Origin: Vulcanisaeta sp. JCM 14467
GTDB taxonomy: Archaea > Thermoproteota > Thermoprotei > Thermoproteales > Thermocladiaceae
Reading direction: 5' to 3'
Length of the DNA: 64,000 bases
NCBI RefSeq assembly: GCF_001316245.1
Contig: NZ_BBDM01000004.1
Location: forward strand, 1-64,000
The notes under the pieces are model-generated. The model was not told the DNA's origin and did no database searches. It worked only from the letters and a program-made list of their open reading frames with translations. Positions 8,615-18,348 of this stretch are shown here, piece by piece. Made by a program: the position numbers and the translations under genes. Within the stretch, counting starts at the first letter, position 1, and the number at the start of each line of letters is the position of its first letter.

Positions 8615-9253
8615 TCACCTCATTAGGTTCAGTATTACCTTACCCATTATCGTTGTCTCGCATAACTTGGTCCTCCTACCAATTCTTTCGCAACTTACCA
8701 ACTCACCCAGGGCATTGAGTTGGCTCACTATGGTTGACTCTGACTTATCCATAATCCTGGTTATGTCGCTTAGACTCAACTTTGTCGTTAATAATTCAAG
8801 TAATTTCAATTGTTCCTGCGTCGGTATCCTGGGGATTGATACAGGTAACTCATAGAAATTTTGCATGTTCTCATCGAATGCGTAAACCCTAACCCTCCTA
8901 ATCTTACTTAAGATAAGTGCCAGGTAATATAGTGCCAGGAGCAGTATACGCATTCCACCTATTAGGTAAAATTCCACGTAACCATCAAATCCCCCCATAC
9001 TCGATATCTGCAGCAGTACACTATCAAATGGTACATCCACATTAACGCTAATTACCTTAACGTCCCTAATCCCAACAATGTCCAGGTACTTCAAGATCGC
9101 GCCCATGGCATCCTCATTCCTCCTCCTGGAAAATTCATCCTTAGGCATGGCCGTAACGAGGATCACCTTGGACACATCATTCACGCCCCTACGCGTTAAG
9201 GCCTTTATTACGTACTCCGAGGAGAATCCCACGTTGAATACCAGGGTGGTCAT
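8615..9253 (-). CDS. csa3: Csa3-type CARF-HTH regulator of CRISPR-Cas
   Basis: A 212-residue protein with an N-terminal CARF (Rossmann-like ligand-binding) domain (TLVFNVGFSSEYVIKALTRRG, then YVEFYLIGGMRILLLALYYLAL) and a C-terminal winged helix (LLTTKLSLSDITRIMDKSESTIVSQLNALGELVSCERIGR). This is the Csa3 layout: a cyclic-oligonucleotide-responsive transcription factor that controls cas genes or spacer acquisition in Crenarchaeota. It is divergent from cas10d with 112 bases between them, well placed to regulate both arms. In Sulfolobus Csa3 is tied to type I-A; finding it inside a type I-D locus is worth noting. Confidence 0.85.
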   Translation of the reverse strand: MTTLVFNVGFSSEYVIKALTRRGVNDVSKVILVTAMPKDEFSRRRNEDAMGAILKYLDIVGIRDVKVISVNVDVPFDSVLLQISSMGGFDGYVEFYLIGGMRILLLALYYLALILSKIRRVRVYAFDENMQNFYELPVSIPRIPTQEQLKLLELLTTKLSLSDITRIMDKSESTIVSQLNALGELVSCERIGRRTKLCETTIMGKVILNLMR

Positions 9254-9365
9254 TAATATTCATGTACTCATAAATAAATATAAACCTTTTTCTACATTAT
9301 CGCCAAAATATCACGAACATGAGATTAAGTGATAAAGCTTATAAAGGGATACTATTAACATACTA
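9254..9365. promoter_or_regulatory. divergent promoter region csa3 / cas10d
   Basis: Contains CTTATAAAGG at 9338-9347, a TATA box 19-28 bases before the cas10d ATG at 9366 (leaderless). On the minus strand an A/T-rich TTTATATTTATTTATG stretch near 9266-9285 can serve csa3. The region is the likely site for autoregulation by Csa3; I see no perfect palindrome in it. Confidence 0.5.
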
Positions 9366-11891
9366 ATGATGGCTTACGTAGGCAGTAAGGAGGTTGACCT
9401 GGTCTCTAGTGCGTTGAGGTCAGTGACGTTTAAGCAAGGGGTTAGAGAGGCTAAGAAGAGATCGCCGCAGTCATATATATTCCACGCAGTCTCTGTAGGT
9501 GTCTTATCTCTCGACATTTGTAGGGCAATATATAACGAGAGCGATGTAGGTAGGCAATTACTTAGTAAGTTGGCGGATAACTATGGGATGCCATATGAGG
9601 AATTATGTTTCTATGGCGGTTTCCTGCATGATTGGAATAAGCTTGAGGGTAAGGAGGAGGGTGCGAGGGAAATAATGAACAAACTGGGCCTTGGTGGCCG
9701 TGAGGAGTTCCTTCATGGGATAGCCGCAATGGCTGAGGGCTCATTACCAGATAATCAGCACCTACCCCTTTGGGTATCGATTAAGTTAGCCGACATGCTC
9801 ATGATAAGTGAGATAAATAGCGTCAATGATGTCTTTAAACACGTAAGCTCACGTGCGTACCAGGATGCGGTAAGGGCCCTTGAGAACTTTGGGCTAAGGC
9901 TAGGCCGCATCTCCGCAACATTTCGTTTATTCACCCTAATAGCATCAAGGGATTTACTAAACGAGGTAATTAATGGCCCAGGGTACTACCCACTAATATC
10001 CTACCCTGACGGGCTAGTATTCCTACGTAGGCGGGATGCACCGCCAATACCGCTAAGTAAAATCGCAGACGTACTTAATAAAAGGGTATTCACATCATCA
10101 AAGGAGGAAGTAGAAAGTAAGGTTGAGGAAATAAGGAGGTGCCTAAACAGTAAGATTAAACTATTCAGGGAAATGAACATAGACGTTAAATCGGCCATTT
10201 ATAAGGACGACGGAAAAATGAGACAAGTCAATGAATTCCTACCTACAAAGGTATGTAAGCCCTTCGAGGACATTGTCGGCAACCTAGATAATGCAGCAAA
10301 GCTTGAGGTGGCTAGAAGTATCATTAAGGAGCTCGGGGATGAAATACCGTATGGTGTCCTAATGTATTTCGTACATAAGTTTAGTAAGAGCGATAAAGAT
10401 TACATAAGGAGAGGACTAGGAATTAGTGAGGGATCACTGGAATACCTGGAGAGCCTTGATCTACAGAGGGCGAGGGAGATGCTGGGTAAAATACTTGAGC
10501 TATTGCAGGCTAGGTACCCATTGAATGCCCAGGGCATTGATAAGACGCTTCAATACTATGTGAAACACTCATTTAGTGGGGACGTGATTGATGACCTACC
10601 ACCCATCAATGAGAAGCCGAAGAATTACTGCGTGGTCTGTGGTATGCCCATATACTCAGAAGGTTCCGTAAGGTTTGTCCAATATGCCACTGAATTAGGC
10701 GGTAAGTCCGAGATTTGGGTACCTAGGGAGAGGGGGTTGGAGAATATTGACGATATAAGAGATGAACTGAGGGTGTGCCCGATCTGTACTTATGAAGCCA
10801 ACGCATTAAAGAGCGTGGCTAAGCCTCCGTACTTCATCATTACGTTCCAGCCAGGCGTGCCTGTAAGTCTCCTTGAGATTATAGATTTTGAGCAGGTGGA
10901 TATTAATTACAGTATTGATGAGGATGAGAATTATTACAGCGCATTCAAGAGGATGGGTGGGGGCTTCAATCCAAATTCACCAAGGGTTTTACCAGGTTTC
11001 TTCTCATCGAAGGTCCTGATCAAGGCATCGGAGGTAATTGAGTCTAAATTATCGAGGTCCACGAGATTAAGTAAGAGTGAACTGAATAAGTTATTGCCAT
11101 ATGCGCACATGATTTCAATAGTATTCCTAACCTCCCCAGTGGCAATATCCTCAAGCATTTATGAAATACCCTCAACACAGAATTATGTTGTTTCAGTAAC
11201 ATCGGCATATAATTATGCTTCATAAATCCGCTCAAATTTAAGACCAACCTAAATATGCTCTACGCCTTATCCGCATACTCGGCTAAGTACCTCGTGATTA
11301 GGAGCGTGAGCGTCAGCAAGGATGAGTTGGACAATAACTTGAATAGTATGGTTAATGAAGCCGACCTCTACTCCACCGTGGATCCATCCCTCGGCATCTT
11401 AAGCGTGGGTATGGGTATTGGAACCCCCATTGAGCTTGATGCCAGGTTTTTTTCGAAACCTTAAATTACTTAGATACATATTGGATGTTGCCGGGAGGGT
11501 GAGTGAGATGGGTAAAACCATCAGATCTTCCATTTACACGATCGCCCACGTATTGAGAGAGGTGGTTAGGAGCCAGGACGTGACTAAGTACGATGTAGTG
11601 GGATTCCTGAGGGATGGCGTGGATATGTTCTTCAGAACCTCAACCATAATACATGATAAGGATGATAGAATTGGCGTCTCAATAAACGCGGCGATTTCGT
11701 CACTTGAGAATAAATACTCACTAAATGATGTGCAGAGGGCGAAGGTATACTCAGCCTTAGAGGACTTATTCGAGTCCTTATATGAGATTGAGGAGAAGGC
11801 GGATAGGAGCTTAGCAATTTCAATAGCCAACACCCTCTCAAACTGGCTATATATTGCTTATAAAATAGTCACCCAAGGTGATAAGTCATGA
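9366..11891 (+). CDS. cas10d: type I-D effector large subunit Cas10d (Csc3), frameshifted
   Basis: Three frames combine into about 840 residues. The N-terminus carries the HD nuclease motif FYGGFLHDWNKLEG (H87-D88), which in type I-D replaces the HD of Cas3. A zinc-binding pair follows: YCVVCGMP near residue 422 and VCPICTYEAN near residue 471. The remainder is the degenerate palm region (GGGFNPNSP) and a helical C-terminus. Breaks: near 11221 (NYAS then INPLKFKTN) and at a run of seven T at 11445-11451 (DARFF then RNLKLLRY). Cas10d recruits to the Cascade-like complex and degrades target DNA. The last 127 residues probably also make Cas11d from an internal start. Confidence 0.9.
11508..11891 (+). 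CDS. cas11d: putative Cas11d small subunit from an internal start in cas10d
   Basis: An in-frame ATG at 11508 within the 3' part of cas10d is preceded by GGAGGGTGAGTGAG, containing GGTGA five bases before the ATG, the same type of ribosome binding site used by other internal genes of this window. Translation would give 127 residues, mostly helical (MGKTIRSSIYTIAHVLREVV, then SLNDVQRAKVYSALEDLFES). Established knowledge: in type I-D systems the small subunit Cas11d is made by internal initiation near the cas10d 3' end. The size and helical character fit. The call for this species is inference from the RBS and position. Confidence 0.5.
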   Translation: MGKTIRSSIYTIAHVLREVVRSQDVTKYDVVGFLRDGVDMFFRTSTIIHDKDDRIGVSINAAISSLENKYSLNDVQRAKVYSALEDLFESLYEIEEKADRSLAISIANTLSNWLYIAYKIVTQGDKS

Positions 11892-11912
11892 GTGGGAGGG
11901 ACGTATTAGCAG

Positions 11913-12944
11913 GTGTTTGGCTTAAAGAGCTTTGAGGAGATCAGTAGGTACTTTGCAGACCTTAGTCAACCCAATAAGGAAAACGCGGTGCCCAGGGGTA
12001 GGGTGGCGAACGTATTCGTGGTAATACAAGCCGAGGGTGAGTTGGTAATTAGGCACGAAGGCGGCGAGGACGTGACGCTGGCCACGATAGACGGCGATAA
12101 ATACCCAATGATACTGCATGAGAAGCTGGTCTCTGCCTGGAGGAGACAAATGTTAGAGATATTAAGAAGTGACTACGACATCCATAGGAAGGAAATTAAT
12201 GAAATACTTGGAAAGGGTGAGAATTACCAGTGGCACTGCTCGTTAAGGCCGACCATCACCGTAAAGAAGAGTAGGGGTAGGGAAAGTACGGAGGAAAAAA
12301 ATGGGCGGTCTTTGCAGGGAATGCCCCAATTGCATGGTGTTCGGCTTCGCAGTAGGTGAGGGCGAGAGGTATAACTTAAAGAGTAGGGTTGAGGGAGACA
12401 TATACCTAGCAACGACGCCTGAGAGCAGGAGCGTGGTGATTAGAACCTTTAATGCCGTTGATGAGGTTACACACACGACCTACATACAGGCTGAGGGTGA
12501 AAGAACTGGCGCCCTCTTTAGGCTTTCCCTGATAAGGGAGGGCACGCTATTCGTGGGAAAGATCGCGCTTAAGGACTATCACCGGCAGAATTTGCCTTGG
12601 CCCTATATAGCCTGGCGGTTACAACGAGGATTGGCGGCGTCAAGAGTGATTTTGGTAAGGTCAAGATAATAATCCCAGCAATAGCCCTGTGCGATCATGA
12701 GGTCTCATCAGGCTATGAAGTCTTTGGAAGGGTTAAGGGTCTCGATAATGTTAGTGAGGTTGTGAGGATAATCAACGACCACGTTAAACAATTCAGCAGT
12801 GAGTGCCGTGTATTTACCTCAGAGGATTTTGCAAAGAGGATTATCGAGACCGTGGGTAAGAATAAGCATGAGATAATAGCCGAGGCCTGGAGAGATGGTC
12901 TAAACTTCAAGAAGAGCATTGAGGCCTTCATTGGGGCAGAGTGA
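11913..12944 (+). CDS. csc2: Csc2 (Cas7-type backbone of type I-D), frameshifted
   Basis: Three frames give about 340 residues. Csc2 features: an N-terminal [25 protein letters not shown] segment, a middle Cys cluster [16 protein letters not shown], and [20 protein letters not shown]. This subunit polymerises along the crRNA. Breaks: a seven-A run at about 12295-12301, and near 12587 (DYHRQ then [10 protein letters not shown]). The annotated start is GTG 11913; an ATG at 11888 overlapping the cas10d stop (ATGA) could be the true start if a further base is missing near 11912, giving MSGRDVLAG before VFGLKSF. Confidence 0.88.
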
Positions 12945-12950
12945 TCGATA

Positions 12951-13732
12951 ATGAAACTATACAGGGCCTACTTCAAACTCCATGGTATATTAATATTTTC
13001 CTCAGAGATCAGACCCATGATAACTGCTGGGGAAGCGATGGGTTCCTACATATCTCCGTCACCCTACATTCATAATTACCCCGTTATGTACGGTTTAATG
13101 GGAAAGCCATCAGAGACCTACTTCGTTTTCCCATCGCTGCATTACTTAGATTATGAGGAGAGGATGAGGAGGACGCCAACACGAAGGGGCTTGCAATACA
13201 CGAGTATTAGGAAATTATTAGAGGATTTTAAGAACGGAAGGGATTCCTTCTACGTATTCCCCTTAATACCCACCAAACTTGTGGTATCATCATTCCTACT
13301 TTCAGCCGAGTCCTGGAGTTACGTAATCCCCACCAGGTCGCCAACTAAGAACGTATTCCCCAGGCTAACGAGCTATGCCGCATTCATGCCAGGTAGTGAG
13401 TTTAAAACCTACGTGGTTGTTCAAGGCAAGGTCAAGCTACCGGAGTGGGTAAGAATCGGCAAGAAGAGGTGGGGCATATTTAGGGTTGATTATGATGAGG
13501 TGAGGGTTGAGGGAGTGAGGATAGAACGTAATAGGGTAACATCCATCCCAATAAACTATAACGATGCCAAGTTCTTCGGCTTTGAACTAAGGTCATTTTC
13601 AAAGGTCTTGGAAACACCAAACATCGAGGAAGGCTGATAGGCTGGGCCGAGTTGGAGGAGTGCACCGTGATTCGAGGCACGATTAATAAGGATAAGGTTG
13701 AGGTTTGCCTACCCATAAGGTGGGGGGATTGA
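12951..13732 (+). CDS. csc1: Csc1 (Cas5-type subunit of type I-D), frameshifted near the end
   Basis: Begins MKLYRAYFKLHGILIFSSEIRP, the Csc1 ferredoxin-like N-terminus, then TAGEAMGSYISPSPYIHNYPVMYGL, the conserved family segment. It caps the 5' handle of the crRNA. One frame stops at 13637 (NIEEG), but a continuation one frame over, GRLIGWAELEECTV, runs to a stop at 13732 directly before the cas3 ATG, so a base is missing near 13622. Restored length about 260 residues. Six bases separate it from csc2. Confidence 0.85.
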
Positions 13733-13733
13733 A

Positions 13734-15702
13734 ATGAAGAGTGGGTTGACAGGCATATCATTCACAGTGAAGGAGGCGTACATCGAGGAGGGGGATGCGA
13801 TAATCAACGGAATCAGGCTAAGGAGGTTCCAGGAGGAGTTATTCAACTCCTTAGGGAAATATAGGAGGATCCTGTTAAGGGCACCAACGGGCTCCGGTAA
13901 GACGTTCACGCTAATACTTGCGGCAATAAAATCCCGCCTAGAGGCGCAGCACTACCCAGTCGTTGGAATCTACCCATCAAAGGCCCTGGTTTATGACCAG
14001 GCAAGAAGTATATGCGAGACATTGAGAAAAATGGGGCTTAGGCAGTATGAGAATCGATTTATCGGCGATATAGTCATTAATGGTGAGAATAAGGGAAGCA
14101 TTGAATTGAACATCTACGTGGTGACCAGCGAGAGTAGGAGAGGCATCGTTACGGCAGAGGACGATTGTTGGCAGGGAGATATACCAAGTGATTACCCGCC
14201 CTCGGTAATACCAATAGTCCTCACAGTCCCTGAGTATCCCTACATGATCATAACCGCGATGAATAGGCAGTACACTGCGTCACGAATCATCGAGGCTGCG
14301 CTTAAGTATGACTTCGACGATGCGGTGAGGGTGTTGGGCGGCTTGAGGAGTGAGGTTAGGGAATTATATAATGACTTTGCGAGAGCCTTCAATGGGTATT
14401 GGTTCATAGATGAGTTCCATCTATATTCAGGGTTAGCGAGAAAGTCAATGCTAGCCTTAATTGAGATGTTCGAGAAATACAATAGTGTGATTAAGAGCAA
14501 TAAGAGTGTCGTGTTCTCATCAGCAACGCCAGTACCAATAAGCGTTGATAAGGCTATAGAGGTTAAAACCGTGGATAAAGGCAGCAGGATCAGAAAGGCA
14601 ACACACGTTGTATTTCATCTATCTACCCATAATCCTCAGGAGGAGTTAGTGAATTACGTGCAGGAGGGTGGGGAGGTAAGGACTGCGGTCATACTGGACA
14701 GAATTTATTACATAGCTGAATTATGCAGGAGGGTTAAGGATGCAGCCGTGGTTTGGGGTCTTGACATAGCCTACGGAAATTGTAGAAAGGTTGAGAAGGG
14801 ATTGGATAGGGAGAAGTTCATAATAGGGAATCAGGCTATGTCCTTTGGTATTGACATAGACCTCGATAAAGGCTTCATCCACGCGCATGACGCGGAAACT
14901 AATACAGAGGTTCGGGAGGTTTGGTAGGCATGGGAATGGAGCTGCCGAAGTTCACGTGTTCATCGAGGCTGGAGCAAAGGCAATACATGAGTTAAGCAGC
15001 GTTAAAGGTAAGGACGTGAGTTATGAGGAATTCCTCGATTTAATCAGAAAGATATATAGGGAGAGAATTTATGATAAACTCGATGAAATATTCTTTTCAA
15101 GGATAAGGTATGACATAATGATGAGGGTATTCACATTAACCTACGCAGTTTCACAGGGTGAACACGTTTATTCACTTGCTAGGCAATGGTATCCCAGTAA
15201 CGAAGCTTTAATAAATGGTAAGCCCATTCACGAAATTTTAAGGCCATCATACGACGAGTACTTCTACGTCTTCGCCTATAGACCAGGCGGTTTAAGGGGA
15301 CGTTGGTGTGAGGGTGGAGAAGATGAGTTATTCTCGATGTTACGAAACTTCGCGTACGATCACTACAATCACTGTTTCACGAAGAACCCATTGAAGGAAA
15401 TGCCCGCTATTATCCCAAGCGAGCGAAAGATAGGTAGTGTTAAGTGCGACTTTATGACATTTAACGACTTCAGCAGGAGTCTAAGCCCGAGACTCATCCT
15501 ACAGAGACAGGGCATGTCCGTACCAATGAGTCGAATGAGGGAATTCGAAAACTCTTACGTGGTGATGCTCACGAGAGAATGCACGGACTGGGGCAGCGAT
15601 TTCCCAGAGATGGCTAGGCTAGTCTCAACCTACGAAAACGCAATACCAATATACAGGGATGAACAGTTAACAACGGTCATTGGACTAGCCCTATTCATTT
15701 AA
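13734..15702 (+). CDS. cas3: Cas3 helicase of type I-D (no HD domain), frameshifted
   Basis: About 655 residues over two frames. Superfamily 2 helicase motifs in order: Walker A LRAPTGSGKTFT (near residue 48), Walker B/DExH variant WFIDEFHLYSG (near 223), motif III VFSSATPVP (near 262), and motif VI LIQRFGRFGRHGNG in the second frame. No HD nuclease domain precedes the helicase, as expected for type I-D where Cas10d carries it. The break is near 14897 (HDAET then LIQRFGR), one base missing. It begins one base after csc1 ends and is the last gene of the effector operon. Confidence 0.9.
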
Positions 15703-15875
15703 TCCTCAAATAATCCAAAAACTCATTTACCGTATCCATCCTACGTCAAGCCCAAATTAACAAAACACCAACGCATGAAGCAAATAACATAAAAATTACA
15801 ATAAGTCCCTAGACACCCTAAATCTTCCCTATCTTTGACTATATATCTAATATCTTGACATCATGTACGCATCCA
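15703..15875. other. leader-like intergenic region before the satellite array
   Basis: A/T-rich non-coding DNA between cas3 and the two-repeat array. It contains a plus-strand TATA-like CTATATATCT at 15839-15848 and, like the main leader, ends in ATCCA directly before the first repeat. No gene seen. Confidence 0.45.
15839..15848 (+). promoter_or_regulatory. TATA box of the satellite CRISPR array
   Basis: CTATATATCT, 28-37 bases before the first satellite repeat at 15876, similar to the promoter-repeat layout of the main array. Confidence 0.4.
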
Positions 15876-15958
15876 GTAACAACAATAAGAAACTAAAACG
15901 AGATATTCAGGCGAGTGGCCGTGGATAAGCCACTGTAATAACAATAAGAAGCTAAAGT
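15876..15958 (+). CRISPR. two-repeat satellite CRISPR array
   Basis: A 24-base repeat at 15876-15899 (GTAACAACAATAAG then AAACTAAAAC) matches the reverse complement of the main array repeat except for a final C instead of T. After a 35-base spacer (15900-15934) comes a degenerate copy at 15935-15958 (GTAATAACAATAAG then AAGCTAAAGT; three differences, T for C at position 6 and G for A at 17 and 23, plus the end base). The decayed second copy is what terminal repeats usually look like, so this is a minimal array with one spacer, in opposite orientation to the main array, at the far end of the cas locus. Confidence 0.85.
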
Positions 15959-15964
15959 TCCTAT

Positions 15965-16315
15965 ATGAGGTGTCATATCATTAATGAGGGGATTGGGGAT
16001 TTGTCCGTAATATGGATTGGTAAGGGTGTGGCTTTGGGGTTTGGTTATGTGGTTGCGGAGGTTGTTGGTGAGCGTCCTATTCCTCATCATTGATTGGGCC
16101 TTTACTTATTTTCATTAAGGCGGCTAGATGCTCTTTTCTACTGTTATTTAATGATCCTTTAGTTTTTCTTACGCTAGGCACGATAAGAGGAGGTTATACA
16201 TTGGGCTATGCTGCTTTTACCTCGCGTGTTTTTATCATAGTTAGATATTACGGGTCCAATGGGCGTTTTTAGCGGTTGGTGTCTTTATAATTGCTTGGAG
16301 AATTAGAGTTGTGAA
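15965..16315 (+). pseudogene. possible remnant of a membrane protein gene
   Basis: Short plus-strand frames without a joint reading frame: 15965-16093 (GKGVALGFGYVVAEVVGERP), 16090-16272 (LGTIRGGYTLGYAAFTSRVF) and then VGVFIIAWRIRVVKS. The glycine-rich hydrophobic segments resemble transporter helices. They could be the decayed end of a transporter gene or just chance frames in G/T-rich DNA. No family can be named. Confidence 0.2.
16283..16292 (+). promoter_or_regulatory. TATA box of C/D box sRNA
   Basis: CTTTATAATT; a start about 25-30 bases downstream falls just at the left arm (16319) of the inverted repeat that encloses the sRNA. Confidence 0.45.
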
Positions 16316-16318
16316 GTC

Positions 16319-16393
16319 GGGCCCAGGGTGTGATGATGGTCCAAACCACTGACCCTTGATGAACTGTCCTTGGGCTGACCCTTCCCTGGGCCC
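16319..16393 (+). ncRNA. C/D box sRNA enclosed in a 10-bp inverted repeat
   Basis: All four boxes are present at ideal spacing: C box GTGATGA 16330-16336, 12-base guide, D' CTGA 16349-16352, C' TTGATGA 16356-16362, 12-base guide, D box CTGA 16375-16378. This guides 2'-O-methylation of rRNA or tRNA at the base paired to the fifth position upstream of D/D'. The guides are 16337-16348 and 16363-16374. Perfect inverted repeats GGGCCCAGGG (16319-16328) and CCCTGGGCCC (16384-16393) flank it, and TGTTTTT follows, like a terminator. Lies between the CRISPR locus and rfcS. Targets not identified. Confidence 0.88.
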
Positions 16394-16477
16394 TGTTTTT
16401 ATTATTGTATTGGAGTTATAAGCCTTTCGTTGTTTTATGTCGTTGTTCTTCTCCTGGTTGTTGTCGTTTTGGTCTCC

Positions 16478-17479
16478 CTAGTCGTAGTTGTTTCCCTTGC
16501 CCCTAACCCGTGTTTTTTTGCCTATTAGCATTAGTTTTGCTAGGAAGGCTGTTAGTTGTATTTCCTCGTCTGAGCCCTCGGTTAATCTGTAGTCTATGTC
16601 TGCTGCCGTCTCGGCTATCTCGACCTTAGCCTCGTCTGGTACGTTGATGGCTCCGCTCATTATTTGTCTCTGTATTGCCCTGAGGATCTCCGTGCCTGAC
16701 ACGCCGTGCTCATACATTAGCATCCTCAACTTGTCCCTGGCCTTCATGAAGTCTCCGCTGAATGCCGTGTTTACTAGGTCGATTATGTCCTTAGGCTCTA
16801 TGTAGCCCACTGTCTTGTAGATGACCTCTGGCGTTATCTCCTTCGCTGTGGCGGCGGCTGCCTGTAGCGTGTTTATGGCTTTCCTCATGTCTCCCTGGCT
16901 TACGTCCCAGATGGCTTCTAGGGCTTCGTCTGTTATTTTCACGCCTTCCCTCGAGGCGATTTCCCTGAGTCTGTTTAGGACTGCGTCCTTGGGTAGTGGT
17001 GAGAATCTGAACATGGCGCACCTGGACTGTATTGGGTCTATAATCCTGGACACGTAGTTCGCAATTAGTATGAACCTGGTGACCCCTGCGTACATCTCCA
17101 TCATCCTCCTCAGGGCCTGCTGTGCGTCGGAAGTCATGTTGTCTGCTTCGTCGAGTATGATTAACTTGTAGGGTGCCTTGCCCATTGGTGCTGTCCTTGC
17201 GAATTCCTTAACCCTCTCCCTAATCGTGGTTATACCCCTCTCATCACTCGCATTAAGCTCCAATACGTTTTCGCGCCATGCGTCGCCGTATAATTCGTGG
17301 GCTATTGCCAGGGCCATCGTTGTTTTGCCAGTGCCTGGTGGTCCGTAGAATAGCATGTGGGGCATGTTGCCTGTCTTCAGGAATTGCTTGATCCTGTCCT
17401 TAACCTCCTCCTGGTCGATAATGTCGTCAATCCTCGCTGGGCGGTACTTCTCAACCCATATTAATTCTGCGATTGACAT
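16478..17479 (-). CDS. rfcS: replication factor C small subunit
   Basis: 333 residues, intact. RFC box [17 protein letters not shown], Walker [20 protein letters not shown], Walker [12 protein letters not shown], the SRC motif ([10 protein letters not shown]) holding the arginine finger, then collar domain. Four small subunits pair with one RfcL in the archaeal clamp loader. The C-terminus is short and basic ([13 protein letters not shown]). No intein, which often interrupts this gene in euryarchaea. It starts at ATG 17479. Confidence 0.95.
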   Translation of the reverse strand: MSIAELIWVEKYRPARIDDIIDQEEVKDRIKQFLKTGNMPHMLFYGPPGTGKTTMALAIAHELYGDAWRENVLELNASDERGITTIRERVKEFARTAPMGKAPYKLIILDEADNMTSDAQQALRRMMEMYAGVTRFILIANYVSRIIDPIQSRCAMFRFSPLPKDAVLNRLREIASREGVKITDEALEAIWDVSQGDMRKAINTLQAAAATAKEITPEVIYKTVGYIEPKDIIDLVNTAFSGDFMKARDKLRMLMYEHGVSGTEILRAIQRQIMSGAINVPDEAKVEIAETAADIDYRLTEGSDEEIQLTAFLAKLMLIGKKTRVRGKGNNYD

Positions 17480-17591
17480 TACGGTATTAATGAACTAGAC
17501 CTGGTTAAATAAGTATTCCTCCTGGTTGGTTGGGGGTAGTTGATAAGTATTATTATGATGCTGTGTTGGGTATTAGTTTTGGTGATGGGGC

Positions 17592-18261
17592 TTACCTTGC
17601 GCTTGCGGCTACCCTCTCCATCTCGTCCTTCTTCCTAATGGCATATGACTTCTGGTCATTCTGGGCCGCAGCTATGATCTCATCGGCCAGGCACTCCTCA
17701 ATTGGCTTTGGATTGTTGAAGGAGCACTGCCTCGCTCCCTCGGTTATCCACCTAATGGCTAGGTCAAGCCTCCTCAGTGGCGATACATCCACGGAGACTG
17801 GGTAGGCAATACCTCCGTAGACGACCCTCGTGATCTCCTCCCTCGGTGCGGCATTCACTATTGCGTCAACGAAGACCTGTATTGGGTTTTGCCCGGTCTT
17901 TAGGTGTATCATTTCGAAGGCCCTCTTAACGATGTTATACGCCTTATGCTTCTTACCAGCATTCCTGCCGGGTGCATTAATTGGTTCATCAACCTCTCTA
18001 TGGCCGGTATCCTAGCCTTACCAAACTTCCTCTTCTGATACCTACCACTCGTGTGCGGCAGGTACATGGGCTTTAGGCATAGGTACCTCCTAAGGCTGGA
18101 TCCCTAACAACCACGTTCTCAAAGGTCCACTTACCAAATAACTTAATGGGTTCTCCATCAAGGGTCTTCAAATCCCTTGGACACTCCTCAATTATCGTTA
18201 CACCACCAACTTGGTAAGTAACCGTCTCCTTGGATAGTGTAATTCCTTGATCGCTACTCAT
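17592..18261 (-). CDS. rps7: 30S ribosomal protein uS7, two frameshifts
   Basis: Three frames together encode uS7 of about 220 residues. N-terminal piece: archaeal extension ending [21 protein letters not shown]; middle piece: [33 protein letters not shown]-terminal piece: [19 protein letters not shown] then [29 protein letters not shown], the hallmark of S7, ending VAASAR. uS7 nucleates assembly of the 30S head. Breaks lie near 18080 and near 17970. As the gene is essential and single-copy, the breaks must be sequence errors. A minus-strand CTTTAAAAAGG about 25-30 bases upstream of ATG 18261 is its TATA box. Confidence 0.93.
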
Positions 18262-18348
18262 TACGCAGGTTAATAAACGAGTGCCTTTTTAAAGATTTGC
18301 CGCACGGTATGGTTAAACGTGGTTTGTGGGTAATGGATTGATTTTTAC

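Noticed and set aside
15715-15735. AACTCATTTACCG near the satellite array as a third copy of the 13-mer found upstream of cas2
   Set aside because: One mismatch and opposite orientation relative to its array; likely chance.
15893-16090. Minus-strand frame of 65 residues overlapping the satellite repeat
   Set aside because: It runs through the CRISPR repeat, lacks a promoter or RBS, and has no coding character.
17530-17805. 91-residue plus-strand frame over the uS7 gene
   Set aside because: Shadow of rps7; composition not protein-like and no promoter.
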